Shown one piece after another: positions 44,492-52,988 of a stretch of 64,000 nt of DNA. The position numbers and the translations under genes were made by a program. Source of the stretch: Deferribacteres bacterium (lineage in GTDB: Bacteria; Zhuqueibacterota; Zhuqueibacteria; Zhuqueibacterales; Geothermadaptataceae); the NCBI GenBank assembly GCA_020633675.1, contig JACKDE010000005.1, positions 434,001 through 498,000 of the forward strand, read 5' to 3'. How positions within the stretch are numbered: the stretch's first letter is position 1; the number at the start of each line of letters is the position of its first letter. A model generated the notes under the pieces. That model was not told the DNA's origin and searched no databases. It saw nothing but the letters and a program-made list of their open reading frames with translations.

Positions 44492-44691
44492 CATTTTTTT
44501 CGCATCGCCACTTGCCGCAATGAGCTATGCTCAAATATGCTGTTGAAAATTTGGCTTTTATTTCTACATTTACGATTTGCTGGCCTGATTCGTTTTGCAG
44601 AGCCTTGCAATTAAATCGATAATCCATTTGCGATGATCTCAATCAGCTAAAATTCTGCTCGGAATCGCAAAACATATTTTTGAATGGAAAA

Positions 44692-45813
44692 ATGGCTTCA
44701 ACGCTATCAGAACAACAATTATCGCCTTTACGTCAACAGTTGCTGAACTGGTTTGCAGAAGAAAAGCGCGATTTGCCCTGGCGAAAAACCGACGAACCTT
44801 ACGCCATTTGGGTCTCGGAGGTGATGTTGCAGCAGACGCAAACGCGCAAGGTGTTGGAATATTATGACCGCTTTTTGCAAAAATTTCCATCCATCCGTGC
44901 GCTGGCACGTGCGGAGTTGGACGATGTGCTAAAAGCCTGGGAGGGGCTTGGCTACTACGCACGAGCACGCAACCTGCACCGGGCAGCAAAAGAAATTGTG
45001 GCGTCCCATGGTGCAAAAATTCCTGCAGATTATGACACTTTATGTCAGATAAATGGTATTGGTCCGTATACAGCCGCTGCCGTTTCCAGTATTGCCTTCG
45101 GGCAGCCCAAAGCAGTCGTCGACGGCAATGTGATTCGCGTATTGAGCCGGCTGCTTTTGATCGATAAAAATCCAAAAGAGAAAAGCACCAAAGCCTCGAT
45201 CAGCGAATCCGCGCAGCGATTGCTCGACACGACTGCACCGGGAGATTTCAACGAAGCGATGATGGAGCTTGGTGCGACCATCTGCACGCCACGCAAGCCC
45301 AAATGTCTGCTATGCCCAATTTCGGATTTTTGCCAGGCCTACCAAAAATTGGAAGATCCGTCACGCCTGCCGGTCAAACCGCCAAAACGCAACGTGCCGC
45401 ATTTCAATCTCGCGGCTGCGCTGATTTGGGACGAGGGTTTTGTGTTCATCAATCGCCGACAGGAAAATGGTTTGCTTGGAGGCATGTGGGAATTCCCGGG
45501 GGTGAAATTAGAGAATGGCCAATCACCACAGGAAGCGATCAAGCAGGAAATGCTCGAAGACATCAACCTCGAAGTTGAAGTCGGCGATTTTTTCATGGAA
45601 GTGAAGCATGCATACTCGCACTTTAAAATTACCTTGCATGTCTATCACTGCCTTTTCAAAGATGGCGAACCGCGCCTCACCACTGCCACAGACTGGCGTT
45701 GGGTCAAACCGAACGAGCTCAAATATTATGCATTTGCAACCGCCAACAAAAAAGTCATCAATAAGCTGGAAGCAGAATATGTTCCGGCTCTCCGTGCATC
45801 CCGATCAGGATGA
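44692..45813 (+). CDS. mutY: A/G-specific adenine glycosylase
   Basis: A 373-residue DNA repair enzyme that removes A opposite 8-oxoguanine. The helix-hairpin-helix is QINGIGPYTAAAVSSIAF, with catalytic Asp in VVDGNVIRVLSRL and Glu in WVSEVMLQQTQT. The iron-sulfur cluster cysteines are spaced CTPRKPKCLLCPISDFC. The C-terminal Nudix-like domain that recognises 8-oxoG is at about 228-360 (GLLGGMWEFPGVK). ATG 44692 is preferred over TTG 44680. Its last 35 bases overlap clpS in another frame. Confidence 0.94.
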   Translation: MASTLSEQQLSPLRQQLLNWFAEEKRDLPWRKTDEPYAIWVSEVMLQQTQTRKVLEYYDRFLQKFPSIRALARAELDDVLKAWEGLGYYARARNLHRAAKEIVASHGAKIPADYDTLCQINGIGPYTAAAVSSIAFGQPKAVVDGNVIRVLSRLLLIDKNPKEKSTKASISESAQRLLDTTAPGDFNEAMMELGATICTPRKPKCLLCPISDFCQAYQKLEDPSRLPVKPPKRNVPHFNLAAALIWDEGFVFINRRQENGLLGGMWEFPGVKLENGQSPQEAIKQEMLEDINLEVEVGDFFMEVKHAYSHFKITLHVYHCLFKDGEPRLTTATDWRWVKPNELKYYAFATANKKVINKLEAEYVPALRASRSG

Positions 45814-46078
45814 AGAAACCATCGTTGATGACACCACCGATGAGCGCTTGAAAGCGCCATGGAAGGTGATTTTATACAACGATGATATCCACAGCTTCGA
45901 CGAGGTGATCCTGCAACTCATGAAAGCGACCGGTTGCACCGACGAGGAAGCGGCGCGCATCGCTTTCGAAGCGCACTCCAAAGGCAAGGCTGTTGCATTC
46001 ACAGGTTCATTCGAGAAATGCTTTAAGGTGATGGGCATCTTGCGCCAAATTCAGCTCATCGTCGAAATCGAAGGATAG
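45779..46078 (+). CDS. clpS: ATP-dependent Clp protease adaptor ClpS
   Basis: A 99-residue adaptor that delivers N-degron substrates to ClpAP. The conserved core PWKVILYNDDIHSFDEVI and the acidic DDEE-like pattern with AHSKGKAVAFTGSFEKC are present; the N-terminal 28 residues are a flexible acidic extension, as in known ClpS. ATG 45779 lies inside mutY and gives the normal length; longer versions of this frame only read through mutY. It converges with trpE (7 bp between stops). No clpA is in the window. Confidence 0.9.
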   Translation: MFRLSVHPDQDEETIVDDTTDERLKAPWKVILYNDDIHSFDEVILQLMKATGCTDEEAARIAFEAHSKGKAVAFTGSFEKCFKVMGILRQIQLIVEIEG

Positions 46079-46085
46079 CTCGCCC

Positions 46086-47573
46086 TTACAGCCCCCAATC
46101 ATCCAACCCGCGCTCGGCCAGCGCAATGGCGCTGCGCAGTGCATTGGATTTATGCACCGTTTCTTCGTACTCCTTTTCCGGCACAGAATCAGCAACGATG
46201 CCGGCGCCGGCCTGAAAATAGGCCACGCCATCGCGCACTTCCAGCGTGCGGATGGTGATGCAGGTGTCGAGATTGCCGGAAAAATCGAAATAACCGAGCG
46301 CACCGGCGTACAGCCCGCGCCGGGCTGGCTCAAGCTCTTCAATGATCTCCATGGCCCGCACTTTTGGTGCGCCGCTAACCGTACCTGCCGGAAAACAGGC
46401 CTTGAGCGCATCGATCGCATCGAGCTCCGGCCGCAACCTGCCCCGCACTTCTGAAACAATGTGCATTACATGGCTGTAGCGCTCGATAATCATTTTTTGC
46501 GTGACGCGCACGTCGCCATAGCGCGCAATCCGGCCGATGTCGTTGCGGCCCAAATCGACCAGCATGACATGCTCGGCACACTCTTTTTCATCTGCCAGCA
46601 ACTCTTCGGCAAGCTGTGTGTCTTCCTGTGGTGTGCTGCCACGGGGCCGCGTTCCCGCGATCGGCCGCACAGTCGCTTCACCATCTTCCACCCGCACCAG
46701 CATTTCCGGACTCGAGCCGATGATGTAATTGCTGTCAATCTGCAAAAAATAAAGATACGGTGACGGATTCACCACCCGCAGCGCACGGTAAACATCGAGC
46801 GGCGCCGCAGCCAGTGGCCGCGAGAATTGTTGCGACAACACGACCTGAAAAATATCGCCAGCGCGAATATATTCTTTTGCCTGATTTACGGCCGCGCAAA
46901 ATTCATTTTTTTGAAAATTGGACTGCACGCCAACGTCGATCTGGGCCGGCCTGGCAGGCTGCTTTTTCAAAGGCTGAGACAGTGCCTTGCGGATCACTGC
47001 AATTTTCATGAGAGCCTGATCATAGCTCGCCTTTAAATCCGCACCATCTTCCAAAATCACATTATTGATGATGTGGATTTGCTGCCGATAATGGTCGAAG
47101 GCCAGCACCGTTTCATACAGCGCGAAATGGGCATGCGGCACATTATCCAGTTCAGGGTTCCTGATTGGCAATTCTTCGATCTGTCTGACGGTATCATAGC
47201 CAAAGTAGCCGACAAAACCGCCTGAAAAGCGCGGCAGATCGGGTTGATCGACAAAGCGGTATTTTGCGAAACGCTGCTGCAAATAAGCAAAAATATCAGC
47301 ATCGACACGCTCACTGGTTTGCCTGGTTGTCGCTGTTACCACGTGGCCGTCATAATCGATCCGCTCAACCGGATCTTTGCCCAAAAATGAAAAGCGCGCC
47401 AGTTTTTCGCCTCCTTCCACCGATTCCAATAAGAAGCTCTCGCCCTCATGTTCATAAAGCCGCATATAGGCCGAAACCGGGGTGAGCAAGTCAGCTAACA
47501 GCGACACCGCCACAGGAATGACGTTGCCGTGCTCAGCGGCTTGCCGAAATTGTTCAAATGATGTTTGCTGCAT
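46086..47573 (-). CDS. trpE: Anthranilate synthase component I
   Basis: A 495-residue enzyme that makes anthranilate from chorismate. The tryptophan feedback site LLESVEGGEKLARFSF is at about 49-64. The catalytic C-terminal half shows GDIFQVVLSQQFSRP, IAGTRPRG, LVDLGRNDIGR, FPAGTVSGAPKVRAMEI and the end QAGAGIVADSVPEKEYEE. The glutaminase subunit trpG and other trp genes are not adjacent. It is divergent from aroC, which supplies chorismate. No trp leader attenuator was evident in the 245-bp divergent region. Confidence 0.95.
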   Translation of the reverse strand: MQQTSFEQFRQAAEHGNVIPVAVSLLADLLTPVSAYMRLYEHEGESFLLESVEGGEKLARFSFLGKDPVERIDYDGHVVTATTRQTSERVDADIFAYLQQRFAKYRFVDQPDLPRFSGGFVGYFGYDTVRQIEELPIRNPELDNVPHAHFALYETVLAFDHYRQQIHIINNVILEDGADLKASYDQALMKIAVIRKALSQPLKKQPARPAQIDVGVQSNFQKNEFCAAVNQAKEYIRAGDIFQVVLSQQFSRPLAAAPLDVYRALRVVNPSPYLYFLQIDSNYIIGSSPEMLVRVEDGEATVRPIAGTRPRGSTPQEDTQLAEELLADEKECAEHVMLVDLGRNDIGRIARYGDVRVTQKMIIERYSHVMHIVSEVRGRLRPELDAIDALKACFPAGTVSGAPKVRAMEIIEELEPARRGLYAGALGYFDFSGNLDTCITIRTLEVRDGVAYFQAGAGIVADSVPEKEYEETVHKSNALRSAIALAERGLDDWGL

Positions 47574-47818
47574 GCAACTCTGCCAATTTTCGATGTTCTG
47601 ATTTTGTTTGAATTCGACTATTTGAAGTCGGCAAATGTAGCGAACCAGCGAGCTTTAATCAAGCTGGAAAAATGCTTGAAGCTTGAAAACCACAGTAGAT
47701 ACATCAATTTAGATCGACAGCGATTAATCGTTGGAAATTTATCGATTAAAGCGTATCTTGTCGCCCAAAAAATTTTACTGACAACACATCTTAAATCTTA
47801 ATCCAAACTGCTTATCAT

Positions 47819-49009
47819 ATGTCTCATCTCAAATTTTATACTGCCGGTGAATCTCATGGCCAGGCTTTGATCGGCATTCTCGAAGGCATGCCCGCCAATG
47901 TCGACATTTCAGTAGATGCGATCAACCACGAGCTGCACCGGCGGCAGCAAGGCTATGGGCGCGGCGGCCGCATGCGCATCGAAAAGGATCAGGCAAACAT
48001 TCTCTCCGGCATGCGATTCGGCAAAACTCTCGGCGGCCCGATCAGCCTGATGATCGAAAATCGCGATTGGAAAAATTGGAAAACCAAAATGGCCATCGAA
48101 GGCTCACCAAACAATGCGAATCCCGTGCATGTCGCCCGGCCTGGCCATGTCGACCTGGCTGGTGCGATCAAATACAAGCAAGACGATATTCGCAATCTGC
48201 TCGAGCGCGCTTCTGCCCGTGAAACGACCACTCGCGTCGCCCTGGGGGCGATTGCCAAGCAATTTTTAGCGCATTTGGGCGTCGGCATTGCCAGCCATGT
48301 TTTGCAGATGGTCGATGCGCGCGCCAGGCAGTCGCTGATCGATTACGGCAAGCCGGAATGGCACATCGAGTTGGACAGGTTGAATGAAATTGCCGACAAA
48401 TCACCCGTTCGCTGTCTCGATCCCGACGCGGAAAGCGCCATGATTTCACTGATCGATCAGGCAAAAAAAGAACGCGATACCGTCGGCGGCATTTTTGAAG
48501 TGGTCGCATATAATCTGCCGATCGGCCTTGGCAGCCATGTTCACTGGGATCGCAAGCTCGATGCCCGCATTGCTGGAGCGATGATGAGCATTCAGGCGAT
48601 CAAGGGCGTGGAGATCGGCGATGGCATTGGCGGAGCCTGCCGATTTGGCTCGCAGGTGCATGATGAAATCTACTACGACGCAGGTAAATCGGCCTACTAT
48701 CGCAAACAAAACAATGCCGGCGGGCTGGAAGCAGGCATCACCAACGGCATGCCTTTGGTCGTGCGCGCAGCGATGAAACCCATTTCCACGCTCATGCGGC
48801 CACTCGATTCCGTGGACATACACAGCAAGAAAGCAACGCCTGCCCATCGCGAGCGCTCCGACGTCTGTGCCGTGCCTGCTGCCAGTATTGTGGGCGAAGC
48901 CATGCTGGCATTGGTGCTGGCAGATGCCTTTTTGGAAAAATTTGGTGGCGACTCGTATGAAGAAATTGCCGAACGCATCGCCAACTGGCGTCAGCACGAG
49001 ATGCAGTAG
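47819..49009 (+). CDS. aroC: Chorismate synthase
   Basis: A 396-residue FMN-dependent lyase for the last step of the shikimate pathway. Signatures: TAGESHGQALIGILEGMPA at the start, RRQQGYGRGGRM, HVARPGHVDLAGAIKY, RASARETTTRVA and the C-terminal PAASIVGEAM. The ribosome site is weak. It heads a plus-strand group with aroK and aroQ (230-bp gap containing a hairpin). Confidence 0.95.
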   Translation: MSHLKFYTAGESHGQALIGILEGMPANVDISVDAINHELHRRQQGYGRGGRMRIEKDQANILSGMRFGKTLGGPISLMIENRDWKNWKTKMAIEGSPNNANPVHVARPGHVDLAGAIKYKQDDIRNLLERASARETTTRVALGAIAKQFLAHLGVGIASHVLQMVDARARQSLIDYGKPEWHIELDRLNEIADKSPVRCLDPDAESAMISLIDQAKKERDTVGGIFEVVAYNLPIGLGSHVHWDRKLDARIAGAMMSIQAIKGVEIGDGIGGACRFGSQVHDEIYYDAGKSAYYRKQNNAGGLEAGITNGMPLVVRAAMKPISTLMRPLDSVDIHSKKATPAHRERSDVCAVPAASIVGEAMLALVLADAFLEKFGGDSYEEIAERIANWRQHEMQ

Positions 49010-49139
49010 TGCGCTCCAAAACGCAACGACAATATTACTTTCAAGTTCATTGTGAATGTCAAAATCCAGTAGAAATATTTCCGTTGCACACCGGCATTTA
49101 AATATATTAAATTCGCGAAATTTTTATCGGCTTTATGCA

Positions 49140-49188
49140 GCTTATCCGAACAGGCCCGAAGTGCATGTGAATCCTGTTTCGGATAAGC
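49140..49188. repeat. Long imperfect hairpin between aroC and aroK
   Basis: GCTTATCCGAACAGG (49140-49154) pairs with CCTGTTTCGGATAAGC (49173-49188), a 15-bp stem with one bulged base and an 18-base loop. No T tract follows, so it may be an RNA-processing, regulatory or interspersed element. Function unknown. Confidence 0.5.
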
Positions 49189-49239
49189 GTTGAGCCGTGC
49201 TCTACAAGGTATTTTCACCCATTTAAGGAAAATCGTGGA

Positions 49240-49821
49240 ATGAAAATTCGAAAAAATATTTACCTTGTTGGCTTTATGGGGAGTGGCAAAACCCGCCAGG
49301 GCGAATTGCTCGCCACAGTCTTAAAGAGAGATTTTATCGACACAGACCAATTGCTGACCGAAGAATATGAAATGTCGATTTCTGATATTTTCAAAAAATA
49401 TGGCGAGCCCTATTTTCGCAGGCTCGAGCTGGAAAAACTACGTCAAATCGCTCGAACCCAAAAAAGAGTTGTCGCACTTGGGGGCGGAACGCCAGTCAAC
49501 GATCAAGCCTGGCCGATTTTGTGGGAGTCAGGCAAAACCATTTATCTTCGCCGCTCTCCGGAACAGCTTGTTGCACAACTTCGCAAGTTTGAAAACCGGC
49601 CTCTTTTGAAAAACACCCCACCCGAGGAATTGCTCGAATTTGTGATCGAAATGCTCGAAAAGCGCGAGCAGTATTACTACAAAGCTGATTATGTTTTTGA
49701 GTGCGAAGACGGCTGGGAAAAGGAAGAAACCGCGAGGCATCTATATGAATTCGTCAAAGAACGCTTTGCAAAAAATACTCATCCTGAACGGCCCAAATCT
49801 AAACCTGCTCGGAAAACGTGA
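49240..49821 (+). CDS. aroK: Shikimate kinase
   Basis: A 193-residue kinase that phosphorylates shikimate at O3. Walker A is GFMGSGKTRQG, the shikimate-binding motif is DFIDTDQLL with later FRRLELE and the glycine-rich LGGGTPV. The lid RPLLKNTPPEEL and adenine-contacting RxP segment follow. Length is slightly above average because of a basic tail (ERPKSKPARKT). The last 77 bases overlap aroQ in another frame. Confidence 0.93.
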   Translation: MKIRKNIYLVGFMGSGKTRQGELLATVLKRDFIDTDQLLTEEYEMSISDIFKKYGEPYFRRLELEKLRQIARTQKRVVALGGGTPVNDQAWPILWESGKTIYLRRSPEQLVAQLRKFENRPLLKNTPPEELLEFVIEMLEKREQYYYKADYVFECEDGWEKEETARHLYEFVKERFAKNTHPERPKSKPARKT

Positions 49822-50632
49822 GCCGGAAATTTACGGCTACGATACACTGGATGACATCCACTCCTATATTCATGATAAAGCAGCAGAGTATCGACTTGAG
49901 TTCAGCTTTAAACAATCCAATCACGAAGGTGCTCTGATTGATGCCATCCAGGCCGCTCCGGCCAAATTCCACGGCATCGTCATCAATCCCGCAGCGTACA
50001 CTCATTATAGCATTGCCATCCGCGACGCGATCAGCGCGGTACAAATCCCGACCGTTGAAGTGCACCTTTCCGACATCACCAAGCGTGAGCCTTTCCGGCA
50101 GCATTCGGTGATCGGCGATGTTTGCATCGACCGAATTTTCGGCTATGGCAAAGATGGCTATGTGTACGGCGTCGAAGCTTTGCTCGGCCATGCGGTGGCA
50201 GCGGAGGTCACAGAGTTGGCGCCCCAACAAGCCGACAATGATGCGCTGTTGAAACTTGCCGTCGAGAAAATGGCTGCCGCTTTTCCAAAGTACGACTGGA
50301 CTGGCATTTACATGGTGGATGGCGATGAGTTGGTGGTCGATCATTTCGTCGGTGCGCCGACCCCGCATGTGCGTATCCCGATCGGACACGGCATTTGCGG
50401 TGCGGCCGTTGCCGAAGAGCAAACTATCATCGTGCCGGATGTCCATGCCGATCCGCGCTATCTGGCGTGCAGCATCGAAACCAAATCGGAAATTGTGGTG
50501 CCGATCTATCGCGACGAAACCATCATCGGCGAAATCGACATCGATAGCCATCGCCCGGATGCTTTCAAGCCTCATGATCAGCGTTACCTCGAAAAAACCG
50601 CCAAAGTGGTCGGCACATATTATAAGGCATAA
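49745..50632 (+). CDS. aroQ: Type II 3-dehydroquinase fused to a GAF domain (free-Met-sulfoxide-reductase-like)
   Basis: A 295-residue fusion. The N-terminal part (about 8-155) is type II dehydroquinase: ILNGPNLNLLGKREP, catalytic Tyr30 in EIYG, NHEG, INPAAYTHYSIA and EVHLSD with His107. The C-terminal part (about 165-295) is a GAF domain very like free methionine-(R)-sulfoxide reductase: IPIGHGICGAA, IIVPDVHADPRYLAC, SEIVVPI. Compared with the E. coli enzyme (recalled), Cys94 and Cys118 positions are kept (Cys218, Cys242), but Cys84 is His208. ATG 49745 with GAGG seven bases before lies inside aroK, an overlap of 77 bp. The fusion is in one uninterrupted frame. Confidence 0.9.
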   Translation: MNSSKNALQKILILNGPNLNLLGKREPEIYGYDTLDDIHSYIHDKAAEYRLEFSFKQSNHEGALIDAIQAAPAKFHGIVINPAAYTHYSIAIRDAISAVQIPTVEVHLSDITKREPFRQHSVIGDVCIDRIFGYGKDGYVYGVEALLGHAVAAEVTELAPQQADNDALLKLAVEKMAAAFPKYDWTGIYMVDGDELVVDHFVGAPTPHVRIPIGHGICGAAVAEEQTIIVPDVHADPRYLACSIETKSEIVVPIYRDETIIGEIDIDSHRPDAFKPHDQRYLEKTAKVVGTYYKA

Positions 50633-50851
50633 TCAGCCTATCGCGAAGTTTTTCTTCAAAGCGCGGGCACTTCGCAAGCATGTGTAGATAAAGACACCTT
50701 GACAAGCATCGCCATTCGTTCGATTGCGCTTTTCAAAAACAGAATTCTTTTTAGTTTCAACCGGTGGTCGTGGCCTCCCGAAATGCGCCTGCATGATATG
50801 ATTCGGGATGTCGATATTTATTAGAATCCAACTCCCAAAAGGAATATGCTC

Positions 50852-51841
50852 ATGTCTTTAAGCGATAAAAAAGTCTATTTGACCCGCCCCATCCCTGAAG
50901 CCGGACAAAATATGTTGCAACAGGCCTTTCCGCTTTTCAAGTATAATCCGGACGACGACTATGTGCTGTCCCGCGATGAACTGCTGACTGCAGTGAAAGG
51001 CATGGACGGCATCGTTTCACTGCTCACCGACAAAATGGATGCGGAAGTCATGGACGCTGCCGGCCCGCAACTCAAAGTCATCGCCAATTATGCAGTCGGA
51101 TATGACAACATCGATACCAGGGCAGCGACTGAGCGCGGGATATTGGTGACCAACACCCCGGGCGTGCTGACAGACGCTACCGCGGATTTTGCCTGGGCGC
51201 TGTTGATGGCCACAGCTCGCCGCATTTCCGAATCGGAACGATTCTCGCGCGCATTGAAATACAAAGCCTGGGGACCGAAGCTGTTGCTCGGCGGTGATTT
51301 CGTGGGCAGAACCCTCGGTATCATCGGCGCCGGCCGCATCGGAGCGGCGTTCGCAAAGCGCTCGGTCGGCTGGAATATGCGAATTTTGTATACCGACGAA
51401 ATGGTGAATCAGGAACTGGAAAATGAGCTTGGCGCGAAAAAAGTCGATCTCGACACGCTATTGGCACAGTCGGATTATGTATCGATTCACGTGCCGCTCC
51501 TGCCATCGACACACCATTTGATCAATGCTGAATCGCTGCGCAAAATGAAAAAAACGGCCTACCTGGTCAACACCTCACGCGGCCCGGTAGTCGACGAAGC
51601 CGCATTGGCGCAGGCACTGAAAGAGAAGGTGATAGCCGGCGCCGGTTTGGATGTATACGAAAAAGAGCCGGAGATTCATGCCGATTTGCTCGATCTTGAA
51701 AATGTCGTCATTGCACCACACATCGCTTCAGCCACACTTGATACGCGCGACAAGATGGCAACCATGGCTGCAAGCAATTGCATTGCTGTGCTTTCCGGCA
51801 AAAAGCCGGAAAACCTGGTCAACGCTGAAGCCTGGAAATAG
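50852..51841 (+). CDS. D-isomer-specific 2-hydroxyacid dehydrogenase (glyoxylate/hydroxypyruvate reductase type)
   Basis: A 329-residue NAD(P)H-dependent enzyme. The Rossmann motif is GRTLGIIGAGRIGAAFAKR; catalytic residues are Arg in NTSRGPVVDE, Glu in VYEKEPEIH and His in IAPHIASAT. The N-terminus MSLSDKKVYLTRPIPEAG matches glyoxylate reductases. ATG 50852 was preferred over 50846 for ribosome-site spacing. A proline dehydrogenase gene follows after 65 bp. Exact substrate (glyoxylate, hydroxypyruvate or other 2-oxoacid) is not certain. Confidence 0.92.
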   Translation: MSLSDKKVYLTRPIPEAGQNMLQQAFPLFKYNPDDDYVLSRDELLTAVKGMDGIVSLLTDKMDAEVMDAAGPQLKVIANYAVGYDNIDTRAATERGILVTNTPGVLTDATADFAWALLMATARRISESERFSRALKYKAWGPKLLLGGDFVGRTLGIIGAGRIGAAFAKRSVGWNMRILYTDEMVNQELENELGAKKVDLDTLLAQSDYVSIHVPLLPSTHHLINAESLRKMKKTAYLVNTSRGPVVDEAALAQALKEKVIAGAGLDVYEKEPEIHADLLDLENVVIAPHIASATLDTRDKMATMAASNCIAVLSGKKPENLVNAEAWK

Positions 51842-51906
51842 AAAACGAAGCCTGTACTGCGGGCGATTTGCCACACCTGACTCCAAAACGCATTCGAGAG
51901 GGAAAC

Positions 51907-52809
51907 GTGAGCTTGATCAATCGTGCCATCGTAACGACTCTGCCATTGGTACCCAAGCCAATCGTTCGCAAGTTTTCAAACCGCTATATCGCTGGTGACA
52001 CTATCGTCGACGCCGTCCGCACCATCCGCGAGCTCGAAAAAGAAGGCTGCTGCGCCACGATGGACATCCTCGGCGAGCACATTTCGTTGAAAGAGGAGGC
52101 CACATCTGCTGTCGATGGCTATTTGAATGCGCTGGACACCATTCACTCTGAAGGCATCAACAGCAATGTGTCAGTGAAGCTGACCCAGCTCGGTATGGCG
52201 CTCGATCCGGAGTTTTGTTTTAAGAACATTCAAACCGTGGTCGAAAAGGCCAAGTCACTGAACAACTTTGTGCGCATCGACATGGAAGAATCCGCGCACA
52301 CCTCCACCACCATCGATATTTTCAAACGCCTGCGCAAAGAACACCAAAATGTCGGGCTGGTGGTGCAGGCCTATCTGCGCCGCACCCGTGCCGATATCCG
52401 CAGCATGCTCGATGAAATCAATCCGCTCAATCTGCGTCTTTGCAAGGGAATTTATATCGAAAAGCGCTTTATCGCCTACAAAGATCCGCACGTCATCAAC
52501 AACAATTTCACGGCATTGCTCAAGGAGTTGTTCGAGCGCAAAGCATACGTCGGTATTGCGACCCATGACCTCAAATTGGTGTGGAATGCCATGCATCTGA
52601 TCGATACCATGGGCATTCCGAAAGATGCTTATGAGTTTCAAATGCTGCTCGGGGTCGATGAAGAGCTGCGTCGCATTATCGTCGATGAGGGCCATAAGTT
52701 ACGTGTTTATGTGCCCTTTGGCCAGCACTGGTATGCCTATTCTGTGCGCCGTTTGAAAGAAAATCCACAGATTGCAGGCTATGTGGTGCAAAATCTTTTT
52801 CGACGTTAA
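51907..52809 (+). CDS. Proline dehydrogenase
   Basis: A 300-residue FAD enzyme oxidising proline to pyrroline-5-carboxylate. The TIM-barrel motifs are visible: SVKLTQLGMALD, FVRIDMEESAHT, VGLVVQAYLRRT, LRLCKGIY, GIATHDLKLV, FQMLLGV and the end RVYVPFGQHWYAYSVRRL, whose RRL arginines bind proline carboxylate. Start is GTG 51907 with GAGAGGGA upstream. This is the stand-alone type, so a separate P5C dehydrogenase is needed and is not in the window. Confidence 0.94.
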   Translation: MSLINRAIVTTLPLVPKPIVRKFSNRYIAGDTIVDAVRTIRELEKEGCCATMDILGEHISLKEEATSAVDGYLNALDTIHSEGINSNVSVKLTQLGMALDPEFCFKNIQTVVEKAKSLNNFVRIDMEESAHTSTTIDIFKRLRKEHQNVGLVVQAYLRRTRADIRSMLDEINPLNLRLCKGIYIEKRFIAYKDPHVINNNFTALLKELFERKAYVGIATHDLKLVWNAMHLIDTMGIPKDAYEFQMLLGVDEELRRIIVDEGHKLRVYVPFGQHWYAYSVRRLKENPQIAGYVVQNLFRR

Positions 52810-52988
52810 GCCCTTTTAGCATCGCCCATCATGCCAATTCGCATTTGGGGCTCTGCCTGTTACGAGCTTCCTTCCTCCACGCTTTCCTGTTGAATGCCGG
52901 ACTTCGATTCCGTATATTGCCGCATGCATCGTGCTATCGCTGCCCAGATGATAATTCACTACACATTTCCCGCTCATAGAGAATCAAC

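Noticed and set aside
44436..44642. 68-residue minus-strand frame upstream of greA
   Set aside because: It ends inside the terminator stem and contains the promoter, has no ribosome site and no recognisable composition.
48446..48997. Long minus-strand frame opposite aroC (183 codons)
   Set aside because: Antisense shadow of a well conserved gene; same holds for long opposite frames in trpE, mutY, aroQ and the amidohydrolase gene.
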